From Dentipellis sp. KUC8613 (taxonomy: Eukaryota > Basidiomycota > Agaricomycetes > Russulales > Hericiaceae): 64,000 nt of DNA. The notes under the pieces were generated by a model, which was given only the letters and a program-made list of their open reading frames with translations, had not been told where the DNA came from and did not search any database. The position numbers and the translations under genes were made by a program. Numbering within the stretch: the stretch's first letter is position 1; each line of letters opens with the position of its first letter. The stretch is from the NCBI GenBank assembly GCA_002286715.1, contig NSJX01000024.1, forward strand, positions 1 to 64,000. Direction: 5' to 3'. This document shows, one piece after another, positions 11,533 through 22,307 of this stretch.

Positions 11533-11743
11533 GTGTTTAGAGATCGATAGACCGCACAAGAATTCTTTCGCACAGTCGCATATCAGGAGCGCTCGGAGAG
11601 TTCCATGCACCGCCTACTGCCTTTTGCGGCCGGCAAAGGCAGACACACAGGGCGGCATTGATGGCTTCTATTGGGGCGCGAAACCTGTGACATGCAACTA
11701 TGCAAAAAGTTGTTGACGAGGTCTATCGATCTCTAAACAGCTG
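11533..11743. mobile_element. Family B-like MITE with an adjacent partial copy
   Basis: The left end TGTTTAGAGATCGATAGACC and the right end GGTCTATCGATCTCTAAACA are inverted repeats. A second, truncated copy follows directly at about 11744-11870 and repeats roughly 110 bp (ATCGATAGACCGCAC, GCTCGGAGAGTTCCATGC, CGCCTACTG) with several substitutions. It is non-coding. Confidence 0.6.
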
Positions 11744-12026
11744 TAGAGATCGATAGACCGCACGAAACTTCTCTCGTACAGTCGCATATCACAAGTGCTC
11801 GGAGAGTTCCATGCTCCGCCTACTGACTTTTGCGCCCGGCATTGGCAGACACTAGGCTCGTTACGGCTGCCGGCTAGGTGCCCTATTCCGCCGTAGTAAG
11901 TGACTTAGGGCTGCATATGCCCCCCCCATCAGGAAAAACCCCCGACACTTGTTTCAGATTAGATACCGATTGCGATGTGGTAAAATCCGATGCAATGAAC
12001 TTGCGAGGGCTCGCAATGCATGCAAT

Positions 12027-12570
12027 CCTGGGACATTGGGAGAACATAGCGAGGCCATCAACAATGCATCTATTATCTGTTACCAAGGAACATAATAGGA
12101 ACATAATCAATTTACAGAGATATTTTTGTGTAATGTAGCCCGGCAGTAAATAGCCTTTGTACCGTGCAAGTACACATAGCGCACACGGATAAGGCCACAG
12201 CCAATGGGCACATTATGCGACCCCAAAACCATGCTCAGAACATAGCCTATGTCCCAAGCATGTTCCCTTTATGTCACACCTGGTCGCTCTGCACATAACC
12301 TATGTGGGCGTACATCATCGTAACACAAAGGGAACACACTCGGGACATAGGCTATGTCTCGAGCATGGTTTCAGGGTCACACAATGTGCCCATTGGCTAT
12401 GGCCTTATCCATGTGCGCTATGTGTACTCACACAGTACAAAGGCTATTTACTGCCGGGCTACATTACACAAAAATATCTCTGTAAATTGATCATGTTCCT
12501 ATTATGTTCCTTGGTAACAGATAATAGATACATTGTTCACGGCCTTGCTATGTTCTCCCAATGTCCCAGG
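12027..12570. mobile_element. Foldback element: imperfect 544-bp palindrome
   Basis: The left arm starts CCTGGGACATTGGGAGAACA and the right arm ends with its complement; the arms stay similar almost to the centre near 12295-12300 (for example GCCCGGCAGTAAATAGCC in both). No reading frame makes sense. Long arms with almost no loop fit a foldback or snap-back DNA transposon. No clear target duplication was found. Confidence 0.7.
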
Positions 12571-12789
12571 TCAGAAATCGGTTCCTTCCCCCAGTGTGTG
12601 CGGGGTCATACCGGGTTACCAGCCGCCATTCAGCTTTTTTATTCATACTTTATTCATATTTTTATTGTACTTAGAGATTTCGGATAGACGGCAATGAATG
12701 TCCATTCTGAATATTCGGACTACTCAAAAAAGTGTTGTACAACATGAAATAAGTATCTCTTCAGTACCAAAATCTTCTCCTACAACCAG

Positions 12790-13240
12790 ACAGGGTGCAC
12801 TGCTGGACCAAAAACAGGAGCGCGAGAGGAGACAGCAGACAAAGCAACTCCCAGCGACGAGACGGAGATGGGACGAAGAGAGAAAGAACATGAGAATGGG
12901 TGGTGCGAGAGGCCGCAGCACGCGAAATGGCGGCGCGCAAAGGAGGTTCGAGAGGGCGCGCAGCGCGCGAAAGGGGCTCGAGAGCGGGCAGGATGAAAAG
13001 TGCTTGAGAGCGGGCGACGCGGGAGGGCGGCTCGAGAGGCTGCGACACGAGAGAGAGCGAGAGAACAGGGGCGTGCAACAGAGGGCGCGCGAGAGAGGCG
13101 CGTGAAAGCGCATTGACGAGAGTCGACGGGATGCAAGAGCAGGCAGGGCGCGGGCGCGGGCACACAGAAAAGGGAGCAAGCCAGAGGGCGCACGACAGCG
13201 AGAGCGGGCGAGGGCATGCGAGAGAAGCTGGGGTGGTAGG
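12790..13240. repeat. GC-rich purine-biased tract, GAGAGCGGG-type
   Basis: Irregular repeats of GCGCGAGAG, GCTCGAGAG and GAGCGGGC occur. Long minus-strand frames here consist of Ser/Arg/Leu/Ala/Pro only and reflect composition, not a gene. This is the third dispersed tract of this style in the window. Confidence 0.6.
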
Positions 13241-14525
13241 AGTCGGAAGTCAATATTCCCGCTACCGAAGGGAGTGGGTCTTGGGGTACCAACTTTTCCA
13301 AAACTACTATGTTTTTGCTCGGTCAGTCCGACGGACAGGGCAAAAGACCCGCCCGGGACGTCATTTTTCCCGTGCTTTTCTGTGCGTCCAATAGCATCAG
13401 CGCCGCGTCGTCCGAGAGACAATCCCGGTCCACGTCCGAGTCTTTGACATCTCTCCGTCTTGGCGCTCTCGCCCACATCTCTCCATTGTTTGCTCTCCCA
13501 TGGCACCACTTGTCGTTCACGGTGCTTTCACGACGTCGCCACACCGAACATGATCCCGTATGATAAACGAGTGTCCGTGCGCTTCATGTTGCACTTGGGC
13601 TCAGCACTGTAGAGTGCCCTTGCGGCGTCGTTGATCCGTGCACGACTCGCGTCAAAGGTCGTCGTTTCCTAATACTTTCTGTACGTTTACTGGCGTCTAT
13701 AGACTCTTGTCCGCATCACTGGCTCTTAGGCGTGCTTGCACAGAAAACGAAACAGAGTGTGCGGACAAAAGTCCGGTCTACCATGCAGCATCGTTGATAC
13801 TCTTCAAGTTCTCATACATCTTTGTGTTATTACCATCGCGACATGTACATGTCCAGTCGACTCCTCCTACCTTGCCATGTAACCCACGCATAGCACAAAT
13901 GAAAAAAGGGACGGTAGCGGGCTCTGCCGTTTACCGGCCTTACTGACTTATTTGTAGTCGCTTTTACTCGTAGCCCAGCTCAAGCGTAAAAATGCTCTCT
14001 GCCGATAAATAACTGCAGGAGCAGCCACTGCAGCACGGGCGCGGGCGCGTCATCTGAAGGAGACACCAGTTAGCGGAAGTCGGCCACAGGCAATGGACGT
14101 ACAAGGGTATTGCAAGCTGGTCACGACCTGTCGACAGTTGTCATTTGAACACAACCTGCCTGCGAGGCTACAAAAGATTTTGGGGAGGTTACAAGTCGGT
14201 GCAAGATTGTGCTTGGCCGCGATGACCATACAACAGAGTCGCGAGCGAGTTGCAATCCCTCGCGAGCCCTCGGAATCTTCCGCCCGGCTTGCAATCGGTG
14301 CAGAGTGCCGAAATCTATAACAAGCCGGCGCGGCTTTTTGTGATGCCTATACACGGGCCTAAGTCGGTATCAAGACTAAGATGTACTGGTGGCACATGTG
14401 TGAAAACTTGCTACATTCGGGTGAGCCGAACTTGCTTGAGAGAAAACACTTTCAACCGCTGACAACCAAGGAGATGCCCCACCCCGGGCCCGAGATACGA
14501 CGTTATAACATTATCCGTAATCTAC
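13241..14525. other. Unassigned intergenic stretch
   Basis: Several short frames exist, none with splice-linked homology or a plausible domain. The last part is the 3' flank of the minus-strand membrane protein gene at 14526. Confidence 0.5.
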
Positions 14526-15704
14526 CTAACGAAGACCCGGATCCGTCCGTACAGGAACATAAAACTGGTCGTCTTCCTCATGGGCCACGCCTGTCGCGGA
14601 CAGAAGCCCTTCACCCTCGCCGTCAGCCTTCGTCTGCAAGGGTGCAACAGTCCTCGGAGTGATGACGCCAAGGGTAGTGGGTGCTGAGTCGCCACTCGGC
14701 CCCCGCCTGTGTCCAATCATGTGGCCATTCTCTACATCTGAGTACGCCTCTGTGTCGGGCACAGCCGTCGGCATCTCGAAGTGATGATCAGGTGCATTGA
14801 AAACAGGTTCTCCGCCGTCCGCAAACGAATAACGACTATGGTCTGATACCATGGACGTCGGACGCGACTCGTCACCTTTGGGGTCGAAGGGATCGTAGAG
14901 TGTCTGCCCAGAGATAGGGTCGCTGTATGCGACATAACTTGGCACAAGCCGTTGCGCATCACTGTCTCCTCTTAGATGCAGTGGTTTTCGGGCTTCTCGC
15001 TTCTCGGTCTTGACTTGATGGACATAGCGAGTGGCTATCAAGGCGCCATCTGCAGATTGTAAACATTTAGACTTTTGATGATGGATTGAAACACTTACAG
15101 AGCTCAAACACCAATAAAATGGAAGCAATAGCAGCGTACAGACCCTTTGCAATGCCAAGAAGGCCCAGACATTGTTCTTGTGCCTTGGGGTCCTGGATAG
15201 CATCCTTACATGCCTGAATTGCATCCGAGTGTTCTGCATGAAGAATTTGGGCGAGGAAGTAGCCGGCAACGCCGATGTTGATGAGAAAGTGGATGTAAAG
15301 ACCAGTGCAATACGAAGTCACGAAGGTGACTTTGCGAACTATAGCACCAATGAAGCTTCGAGGTAACCCAGCGTCAGAGGAAGCTCACAGCAAGTCCACT
15401 TGATACACGCACCCCAATGCCGAGAGTAACGCAAGAACGGTCTCCACGACACCCAATGCGATGAATGACCCACGCTCCTTGCTGGACAAAGTTGGCGTGC
15501 CTAAGCTGCATGAGAAAACGAAGATATACAACCAAAATGCAACGTACTTGCAACCTCGAACCAGATGATAATGGAAAGGAAGGCGGAGAGAACTAGATTG
15601 ACGAAGGCCATGATGATCACGCCCATGCGTACCGGCAGGCAGCAGCAAAACCGTTGCCGCTGGAATATCCAATACCAGACGCTGCCAAAGAAACCCCTGC
15701 CCAT
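14526..15704 (-). CDS. Four-span membrane protein with cytoplasmic C-terminal tail
   Basis: Four exons: 15548-15704, 15413-15500, 15099-15355, 14526-15049 (341 aa); introns 47, 57 and 49 nt. After a Cys-rich N-terminus (RFCCCLPVR, residues 19-26) come four hydrophobic segments at about 27-49, 64-88, 98-120 and 144-168. Between the third and fourth is a short polar loop with two Cys residues (CKDAIQ ... EQCLGLL) that could form a disulphide. The last ~170 residues are hydrophilic, rich in Asp/Ser/Pro, and likely face the cytosol. This architecture is common among unnamed fungal membrane proteins and superficially tetraspanin-like; no function is assigned. The start is the ATG of MGRGFFGSVWYW; the frame stays open upstream but loses coding character. 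Confidence 0.75.
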
Positions 15705-16428
15705 AATTTCGCGGGAGGTATCGTGCGCTAGAATCAACACGGCCGGTGTGATGACGTGAACCAGAAAGAGGGAGAGAAGACTACGCTGGGAATCACTGGG
15801 GGCCGGGAGACGACAGGAAGTTAGTGGAGGGCAAGGCGTACCCATACATAAGCCACTCAGTCCGAGTCTTATGGACGCATGCGATGATGCGGCAGTGCAC
15901 TGCAAGCTGCCTTTCCTGTGTGATGATCGCCGGTCCCCGTCCGCGACCGTGCTGCCGTAATTGTCTTTTGGTCTTTGTTGCATCTCGACGACTTTACTCG
16001 TACCCTAGCTATCAGGAGAGCAGTAGCTGCAGGGAGCAATATGATTTAATTGCGATCACATGTTGTAGATGCCGAGGAGCGGAAGTACTATCAAATACCA
16101 AAGACTCCGGGTCCTACTAAGCTGGTGTGCTGACTGAGAAGACAGGGGACTGCACTGCATGAAGACCCTGGCACCTTAGGTTGTCTTGAAAACAATATTA
16201 ATGCTTCCGACACCGAGACACCCGGTCGGGTGACTTCATTATTGCCGCACCGCCCACAATTGCATGAACAAGATATTGGGTGAGGCGTCTGAATCTGTTA
16301 CTATCGTGGCTACGCGCAAGCCGCCCAGCTATCCAGATGCGCACAAAACCCATAAAATATGAACGAACAGCTAGCCCGATGACACAGCAAGTGCGAAGTC
16401 ACAGTGAATGAGAAAATATAATAAGACA

Positions 16429-17368
16429 TCACGTCTACAGAACCAATTAGGTGCGGCATTAGTAAATAGAAGACAGACTTACGGATAGAGAGATGCCAAA
16501 TCGTTCAGCCCTCTTTTTCCTTCGCGCTAGCTCTTCTTCATCGACCGGCTCGGGAGGGGCAGCACGTTTTTGGCCCATCGCAACTACGGCGGGCTTGTGG
16601 GGCGCGGAAGTGGTGATGCCAAAGCGCTGAGCACGAGCCTTGAGCTTGTCGGGATCCTGACAGAAAAACATAAAAAGATGCTAAGCGGGAATCGAGGACC
16701 ACGCACCTCAGCGACTGCTTTAAGGGCACTAGAAGCCAGAACCTTCGCAGGCCTTTTGTCCGTGCTTGGCTGGACCAAAGGAATGCCAAAGCGTTCGGCT
16801 CGCTTCCTGCGCTTCTCCGCCTCATTGTCGAGCTCTGCTGTCGAAGCTGGCGCATGGGGCTTCGAGGGAGCTATGTGCGACTGTGGATTCGGCTGGAGAA
16901 GGTAGACATTACAGGGCGAGCGAGTAGACGTGAGGACACATACTTTGGCGGATGTCGATGTTGCCACGGGGGGCGCTTGCGGAGACACGTCTGCGACAGG
17001 AGTGGGATCGTCGGCGTTCCAGTCGACTCTGCGAGGAAGGAGCAGGAAGAATTGAGCATGAGACGGGGGTAAAGGACGCGGTACATACTCTTCCGGGGGA
17101 GCGAGCTGAGTGGGGATGCATGAGTAAGAGAGCCAGAGTGAGAGCGAAAGCGAGAGCGAGAAAAGGAGCGGACCAAGTCATCTGTCTGTGTGTCGGCGGG
17201 GGCGGGCGGGGGGGCGTACTTGGCAGCGTAAGCGTCGAGAGCGGGGGGACTGGCGAGAATCTTTGCGATGAGATCGGCCTTTGTTGCCTTTGCGGGGGAG
17301 GAGACGGCGGCGGCGGAGAGGATGTGCTTGAGGTCTGCGACCTTGAGGGCCTTGAGTTTTGCGTCCAT
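16429..17368 (-). CDS. THO1: THO1/SARNP-like SAP-domain mRNP protein
   Basis: Six exons: 17174-17368, 17089-17105, 16944-17028, 16707-16892, 16483-16656, 16429-16434 (220 aa). An N-terminal SAP motif (residues about 4-38, LKALKVADLKHILS ... ADLIAKIL) binds DNA or RNA. The C-terminal half carries repeated RKKRAERFGI-type motifs (KRRKRAERFGI, LKARAQRFGI, RRKKRAERFGI), the hallmark of the Tho1/CIP29/SARNP family that works with TREX-linked RNA export and interacts with DEAD-box helicases. Exon 2 is only 17 nt. The final exon supplies just one Thr codon and the stop after a 48-nt intron with a good TACTAAT branch point; if that intron is retained, the protein ends six residues later instead. Length fits the family. 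It lies head to head with HAP2, 147 bp apart. Confidence 0.9.
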
Positions 17369-17515
17369 GGAGATGATGAGACTAGAGAGAGGCTAGAGGG
17401 AGAGGGTGGCGTGTGTGAGTAGGAGAGAGCACGTGACCTGAGAAAGGAGGGGGAGGGGAGAAGACCGACACTGGCAGAGAGAGAGAGGCTGAGCGTCGTG
17501 AGTGTCGAGCCAATC
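17369..17515. promoter_or_regulatory. Bidirectional promoter region, THO1/HAP2
   Basis: Only 147 bp separate the two start codons. The segment is rich in GAGAGAG and pyrimidine-poor on the plus strand. A CCAAT pentamer at 17510-17514 ends one base before the HAP2 ATG. Shared regulation is an inference from spacing. Confidence 0.5.
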
Positions 17516-18845
17516 ATGGACGACGTCGTCGATCAGCTGTTTCCCCCGGCGTATCATCTCTCGCACCTCGCCAACGCTCAGCATCACCACCAGCTCCCTC
17601 TCGACCACCCCCTCAACCCCTTTCACCGTGAGTTCACTTGTTCTCCCTCCTCGCTCTCACTCATTTCTCCCAGACCAGCACCAGCAACCCCTTCCCAACC
17701 ACGTATACACCTTCTACTCTCAGCGCCCGACACAGTCCACAATCCCCTCCAGAAATCCATCTCCAGGCCCTTCTTCAGCCAATCACACCTCCTCTCGCCC
17801 GTCCCCGTCCCCCTTTCTTCCCCCCCAGTCTCCTCACCATGACTCAGACCTTCACCAGCTCGATCACCCTGTCTCCACCCAGGACGATACCCCCATTGAT
17901 GATGAGCCTCTCTACGTAAATGCGAAACAGTACTATCGCATCCTCAAGCGTCGCGTCGCCAGAGCCCGTCTCGAGGAGGTTCACAGGTTATCTAGACAAA
18001 GAAAGGTATCTCTCTACCTCTTCTGTAATCATGCTTCATCTGAATCGTTTCCACCCTAGCCTTATCTTCACGAATCGCGTCACAAGCATGCCATGCGACG
18101 TCCCCGTGGTCCTGGTGGTCGCTTCCTCACTGCAGAAGAAATAGCCGCTCAAAAGATTTCCCAAGATAGCCCGGTTGCTGCTTTCTCTGCAGGTGATGAC
18201 GAGGCTGAAGAAGACGACCACCTTGGCGACCAGATAATGGTTGATGTCGACCAACAGGACATGGAGTCTTCAATCGCAGTTGATCCTATCCCTCAGGCGC
18301 AGCAGCAGCAAGAGCAGCAGCAACCCCAACGTCAATTCTCACAGGTACAACCCGAGCAGCAGCAGCAGCATCAACCTAGAACCTCATATCCACAGGTCGA
18401 TGCTGGTCACAATACATCGTCCGTCAATCTCATGAACGTCGCATACCATAATCTTTCTCACAACTCTGCCGCTGCGTCTACTTCGTCTCCTACCCTCAGT
18501 CACCCCTTGTTCACTACCGATTCTCACTCTCACCCGCGCCAGCACCCCCACCACCCACAGGCGACTCATTCACACGCTCACCCACGTGTTGGCGCAGGTG
18601 CCAGTATCAATCCACCTGGACAAGGAAACAGCAGCAATGTTGCCGCCACGGCTCCGAACCAACAGCCTCCAGGCTATATCAATACTGCCATCGCAAATGC
18701 CCAGGCCGGCATCGCCCCTCCTAGTGTCCTGCGGTCTCCTTTTTCGGCCATGCAGATGCACCACGTCCCCCATCCTCACGCCCACGCTCGGCAGCACCGC
18801 CGGATGTACAACGCCGAGTCGACAGGGCCTCCTGGTAGCACTTGA
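17516..18845 (+). CDS. HAP2: HAP2/NF-YA subunit of the CCAAT-binding complex
   Basis: Three exons: 17516-17627, 17674-18005, 18060-18845 (409 aa). The conserved core spans about residues 117-170: the subunit-association helix (YVNAKQYYRILKRRVARARL) followed across the last intron by the DNA-binding part (YLHESRHKHAMRRPRGPGGR). With HAP3 and HAP5 it binds CCAAT boxes and controls respiration, iron and nitrogen responses in fungi. The N-terminus is His/Pro/Ser-rich. The C-terminal two thirds holds an acidic patch (DDEAEEDD), Gln-rich runs (about 225-255) and His/Pro-rich sequence, typical of an activation region. The preceding GTG-initiated extension is ignored because an ATG is available. Confidence 0.95.
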
Positions 18846-19206
18846 CATTTCCATAGACGAGCCGGATGTCTTCTTTTTAACTCTATTTCATTTTCGGGCG
18901 GTCTCCACCGCACGACTATCCGTCCGTTGCTCCATCTAATGCGTTCGAAATCGTGTCCCTGTCACCCGCCCCGGCTGTGACGATCAATATTGCTCACAGT
19001 TCAGAAAATATAGGCCTGATCCTGTATAAACAGTAGGATGGGGAGATCAGGGTATAGAAGGTTGGGGATTGACTATGCCGTCCGTAGCACATATACTCAG
19101 TGGTGACACGAAAATGCAAAATGTAACCGTTGCTGTTATTGGCAGTATGAAGCGAGGAGGGTGGTCGGGATTGCATTGAACACACTTAAGAATTGTCCAA
19201 ACTTTA

Positions 19207-20038
19207 TCAGAGTTCGATGTCCATCGCATCCGAGTCCTCATATGCCTCATCGACAACGCTGGAAGTTGAAGGGTTTCTATCATCGCCCGTGCTTGGGAAT
19301 TCCTCGTCTCCTATATCAACACCAAGCCGCCCGATAGGTTTGAACAATATCAACTCCATATTGTCCGCGGGATGGGAGATTGGACGCGGCACCGGAGGCT
19401 TCAGCGCTATATGGCCCACACCCTTAAGGCGATCAAGGACTGCCGAGGAGATGTTCACATCGATATTCACCGGTGGTGTGTCTTCCTCGTCGGAGGAGGA
19501 TCCATCGAGGTCTGTGATTATAATTCCTGCTCCAACCGCGTGAGCAGTGCGAGGACGAGGGAAGAGTAGTGGACAGCATACGATCTTTTTCCGGTTCATA
19601 CCAGGAGGAGACATGCATCTTAACATCCGTCACGGATGTGCCATCGGAAGGAGTCGGCTCCTCTACATGAGCCGCACGTACAATGGTGGAGGGAAGCAGC
19701 AGTGGAGACCCATCTACGAAATCAGTCTCCATTGGTGTGGATGGACGACTGCGGATCGTCGCGGAGGATGAAGGTATGCAGTTATTGCCAAGCATTATTG
19801 GTGGCGAGTTATGACTTGGGAGGGGAACTTCTTCGATAGACAGGGGCACAGACGCATCTCCTTGATCATTGCTGTTCAGTCGAAGACCCGCGAAACCACG
19901 CTCTAACGTTGTACAGCGGCGGCGCTTGGTATGTGGAGGACGGGCGCGCGTGCTACTAGATGTCGAAAAGCTGGCATCCGGGATGTCGTCGTCGCCGCCG
20001 ATATCGTCAGAAGGAAAGCGGCGCTTGAGGGAAGCCAT
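19207..20038 (-). CDS. Hypothetical acidic protein
   Basis: Two exons: 19582-20038 and 19207-19526 (258 aa), joined by a 55-nt intron whose splice keeps frame through EKDRIIITDLDG. Not recognised. It begins MASLKRRFPSDD, has a basic patch (HTKRRRC, possible nuclear signal), a central acidic/Ser run (DGSSSDEED), an AVLDRLKGVGHIAL segment that may be helical, and a very acidic C-terminus ending DSDAMDIEL. An in-frame ATG at 20083 would add 15 residues. The smooth splice and composition support a real gene of unknown, possibly nuclear, role. Confidence 0.6.
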
Positions 20039-20444
20039 TCGGAACCACGGATGTTGAGCGGATTGGTGGACCCAAGTCGACATGTTCAACGGGTGGAGAA
20101 ACTATCCTGATTGCTCTTTTGAGTAAAAATGTGTCGGAAGGAGACGCAATTTCTAGAAGTAACGCGCGGGCCGCGGCATGTTGAACGCGAAAAATCTTGT
20201 ATAATGCAAGTACATGCTGTACGTACTGGCTTTTAAGCCGCAGACGCACACTTGGCCCAGATGTTACTACTCCCCCAATTGTTCGGTATTTCTCCAACCC
20301 ACGTCCCATTTTTTAACGATATGCATGCAAGCTTAGATGCGTTGTAGTTCAGATGGCATACAGACATGGTAAAACGGAATAGAATATGGAGACATGCAGA
20401 ACATAACCGCAAGGGAACCTGCCACCCGGACACCCCAGACACGC

Positions 20445-21077
20445 TTAGCCACGCTTCTTCGAGACACCGACGGTCTTCCCGCGACGACCTTTCATGTGCA
20501 CATATCCGTTAATGAGGATTGCCAGCCAATGTAGGGGGTAGACTCACCAGTCGTCTTGGTATGCTGACCCCTCACACGGAGGCCCCAGAAGTGTCGAAGA
20601 CCGCGATGAGCGCGGATCTTCTTCAACCGCTCGAGATCATCACGGAGCTTGGAGTCGACGCCGTTGGACAGAATTTGCGAGTTCTTGCCGTCAACAATAT
20701 CGCGTTGCCTGTTCAGGAACCACGTGGGGATCTTAAACTGCGTGGGGTTTTGTATGATGGTGACAAGGCGCTCGAGCTCATCAGAGTTGAGGTCACCGGC
20801 GCTGCGAATAGTCATTTAGATTAGCAGTCGTTCCTAAACAATAAATTGGCGCACCGCTTGTTAAGATCTACATCGGCCTTCTTGCAAACCAAGTTGGAGT
20901 AGCGGCGACCGACACCCTTGATCTCCGTCAGAGCGTACATAATTTTACGCTTTCCATCAACGTTCGTGTTGAGGAGACGCAGAATGTGCTGCGGAACCAA
21001 TGAATACGAGAGTACAGGCTGTATAAGAGCATGCAAACCTGGAATTGCTGGTGAGCCTCGGGAAGGACAAGCGACAT
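20445..21077 (-). CDS. RPS18: 40S ribosomal protein S18 (uS13)
   Basis: Four exons: 21039-21077, 20855-20988, 20548-20801, 20445-20488 (156 aa, the usual eukaryotic length). It starts [17 protein letters not shown], contains the helix-two-turn-helix region around [19 protein letters not shown], and ends in the basic tail [16 protein letters not shown]. uS13 sits in the head of the small subunit and contacts P-site tRNA and the large-subunit bridge. A TCTCTAG just upstream of the ATG suggests a 5'-UTR intron, as is common in ribosomal protein genes. It lies head to head with mitochondrial L34. Confidence 0.97.
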
Positions 21078-21426
21078 CTTGACGTTTTTGTTGGTCTAGA
21101 GAAGAAGGCGTCAGTCAGTCACCCGGAAGGGTCAGACGCCATCCACCCCAAAATCCAGCCAGTTCCACGAAACAAAAGGCGTGGATTCTCTAGTACATAG
21201 TGGTGATGACGCTGGGTCATCAGAGACGACAAGTGGGACAGCTCACCTTGGGGAATCGTGGTTGTCGGCGGTCGATCGTCGAGGAGATGGTTGGGAGAAC
21301 TAGTAGGTTGCCGAGTCGGTGGGACGGTTCCCACGGCAGGGCAGCGGGCCGGACGGAGCCGGAAATTTAGCTGGCAGTCGCGACTCGTGAACTCGCCAGT
21401 GCTTGGACAGAGTACTATACTTGACC
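21078..21426. promoter_or_regulatory. Divergent promoter region, RPS18/mitochondrial L34
   Basis: 349 bp lie between the start codons of a cytosolic and a mitochondrial ribosomal protein gene. No specific motif is claimed. Confidence 0.35.
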
Positions 21427-21774
21427 ATGCCTAGGTTACCTCTTCACCTTCTCCGCCTCGTGCGCCCCTTCCCTGCACAGTGCCCCAAGTTTACTCCTGC
21501 CAGCCCTGTCACTCAATTCCTCCCCCCCTCAACGTTCCCCCCCTTTCTCAGTCGCTCCCTTATCACCAGATCCCTTCTGCATGCTGCACACAATGCCCTC
21601 CCTTTTGCACCACCGATGCTTCAGGTCCGTCATAGGTCTCGTGGGAACGAGTATCAGCCGTCGCAGCGCGTCAGGAAGCGCAGACATGGCTTCCTCGCCC
21701 GGAAACGGTCGGTTGGTGGCCGCAAGATCCTCGTGCGGAGGAAGGCAAAGCAGAGGAGATTCTTGACTCATTAG
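21427..21774 (+). CDS. Mitochondrial large-subunit ribosomal protein bL34m
   Basis: Single exon, 115 aa. The C-terminal ~45 residues are bL34: [20 protein letters not shown] followed by a Lys/Arg-rich tail ([13 protein letters not shown]) ending FLTH, closely matching the bacterial pattern YQPS...KR.HGFLAR. The first ~65 residues are Arg/Leu/Pro/Ser-rich with no acidic residues, fitting a cleavable mitochondrial presequence. A TTG eight codons upstream is open, but the ATG is preferred. Confidence 0.93.
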   Translation: MPRLPLHLLRLVRPFPAQCPKFTPASPVTQFLPPSTFPPFLSRSLITRSLLHAAHNALPFAPPMLQVRHRSRGNEYQPSQRVRKRRHGFLARKRSVGGRKILVRRKAKQRRFLTH

Positions 21775-22307
21775 CCTGGTTCGTAGATGATACCCATTTC
21801 TTTCCTATGTGTCCTGAATATTTTGCATAGCGCCCATTGGTTATGTCCTAACATCCTGCTGCCAGTGCTCTTTTACTGGCTACACATGTTCGTGACTATT
21901 TTCTGTTGTCGGGGCGCTCCCTGATCATTCATCTGGCTCAGATCATAATCCAGTGTTCTCAGGAAATGCAAATCTACATTTCTCATACCTGGAATGCTGG
22001 CTCCTACATCTTGTGTTTATGATATCCACCTGTGGGATTTGTTCAAATAAAGCCTGCGTCATAAACCTCTTCTTGAGGCCTTGAGGATTCACATCAATGC
22101 TCACGCATGAAAGTTCTACGATGCGCTATGTGCTCGAATCACCATTCAGTACGAAATACAGGTGCTGTAATCCTAAGGTATTGGGATGCTCATATTGGCG
22201 GATACCATCATGTCGATGTTGTGCCATCTCTGCTCCGTCACAGGGTCCCGTATTTATCCCAGATCTACATTATCCCTCAACTATACAATGCCTACAGATA
22301 TGTCTGC
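21775..22307. other. Convergent 3' region between L34m and CLASP
   Basis: No supported gene; it holds the 3' ends of two converging transcripts. Short frames at 22097-22334 run opposite to the CLASP tail and lack homology. Confidence 0.5.

Noticed and set aside
12724..13509. Minus-strand frame of 261 codons
   Set aside because: Low-complexity Ser/Arg/Leu/Pro composition within the purine-biased tract; no homology and no splice context.
16909..17517. Minus-strand frame of 202 codons
   Set aside because: Out of phase with the THO1 exons and rich in Ser/Pro; a shadow.
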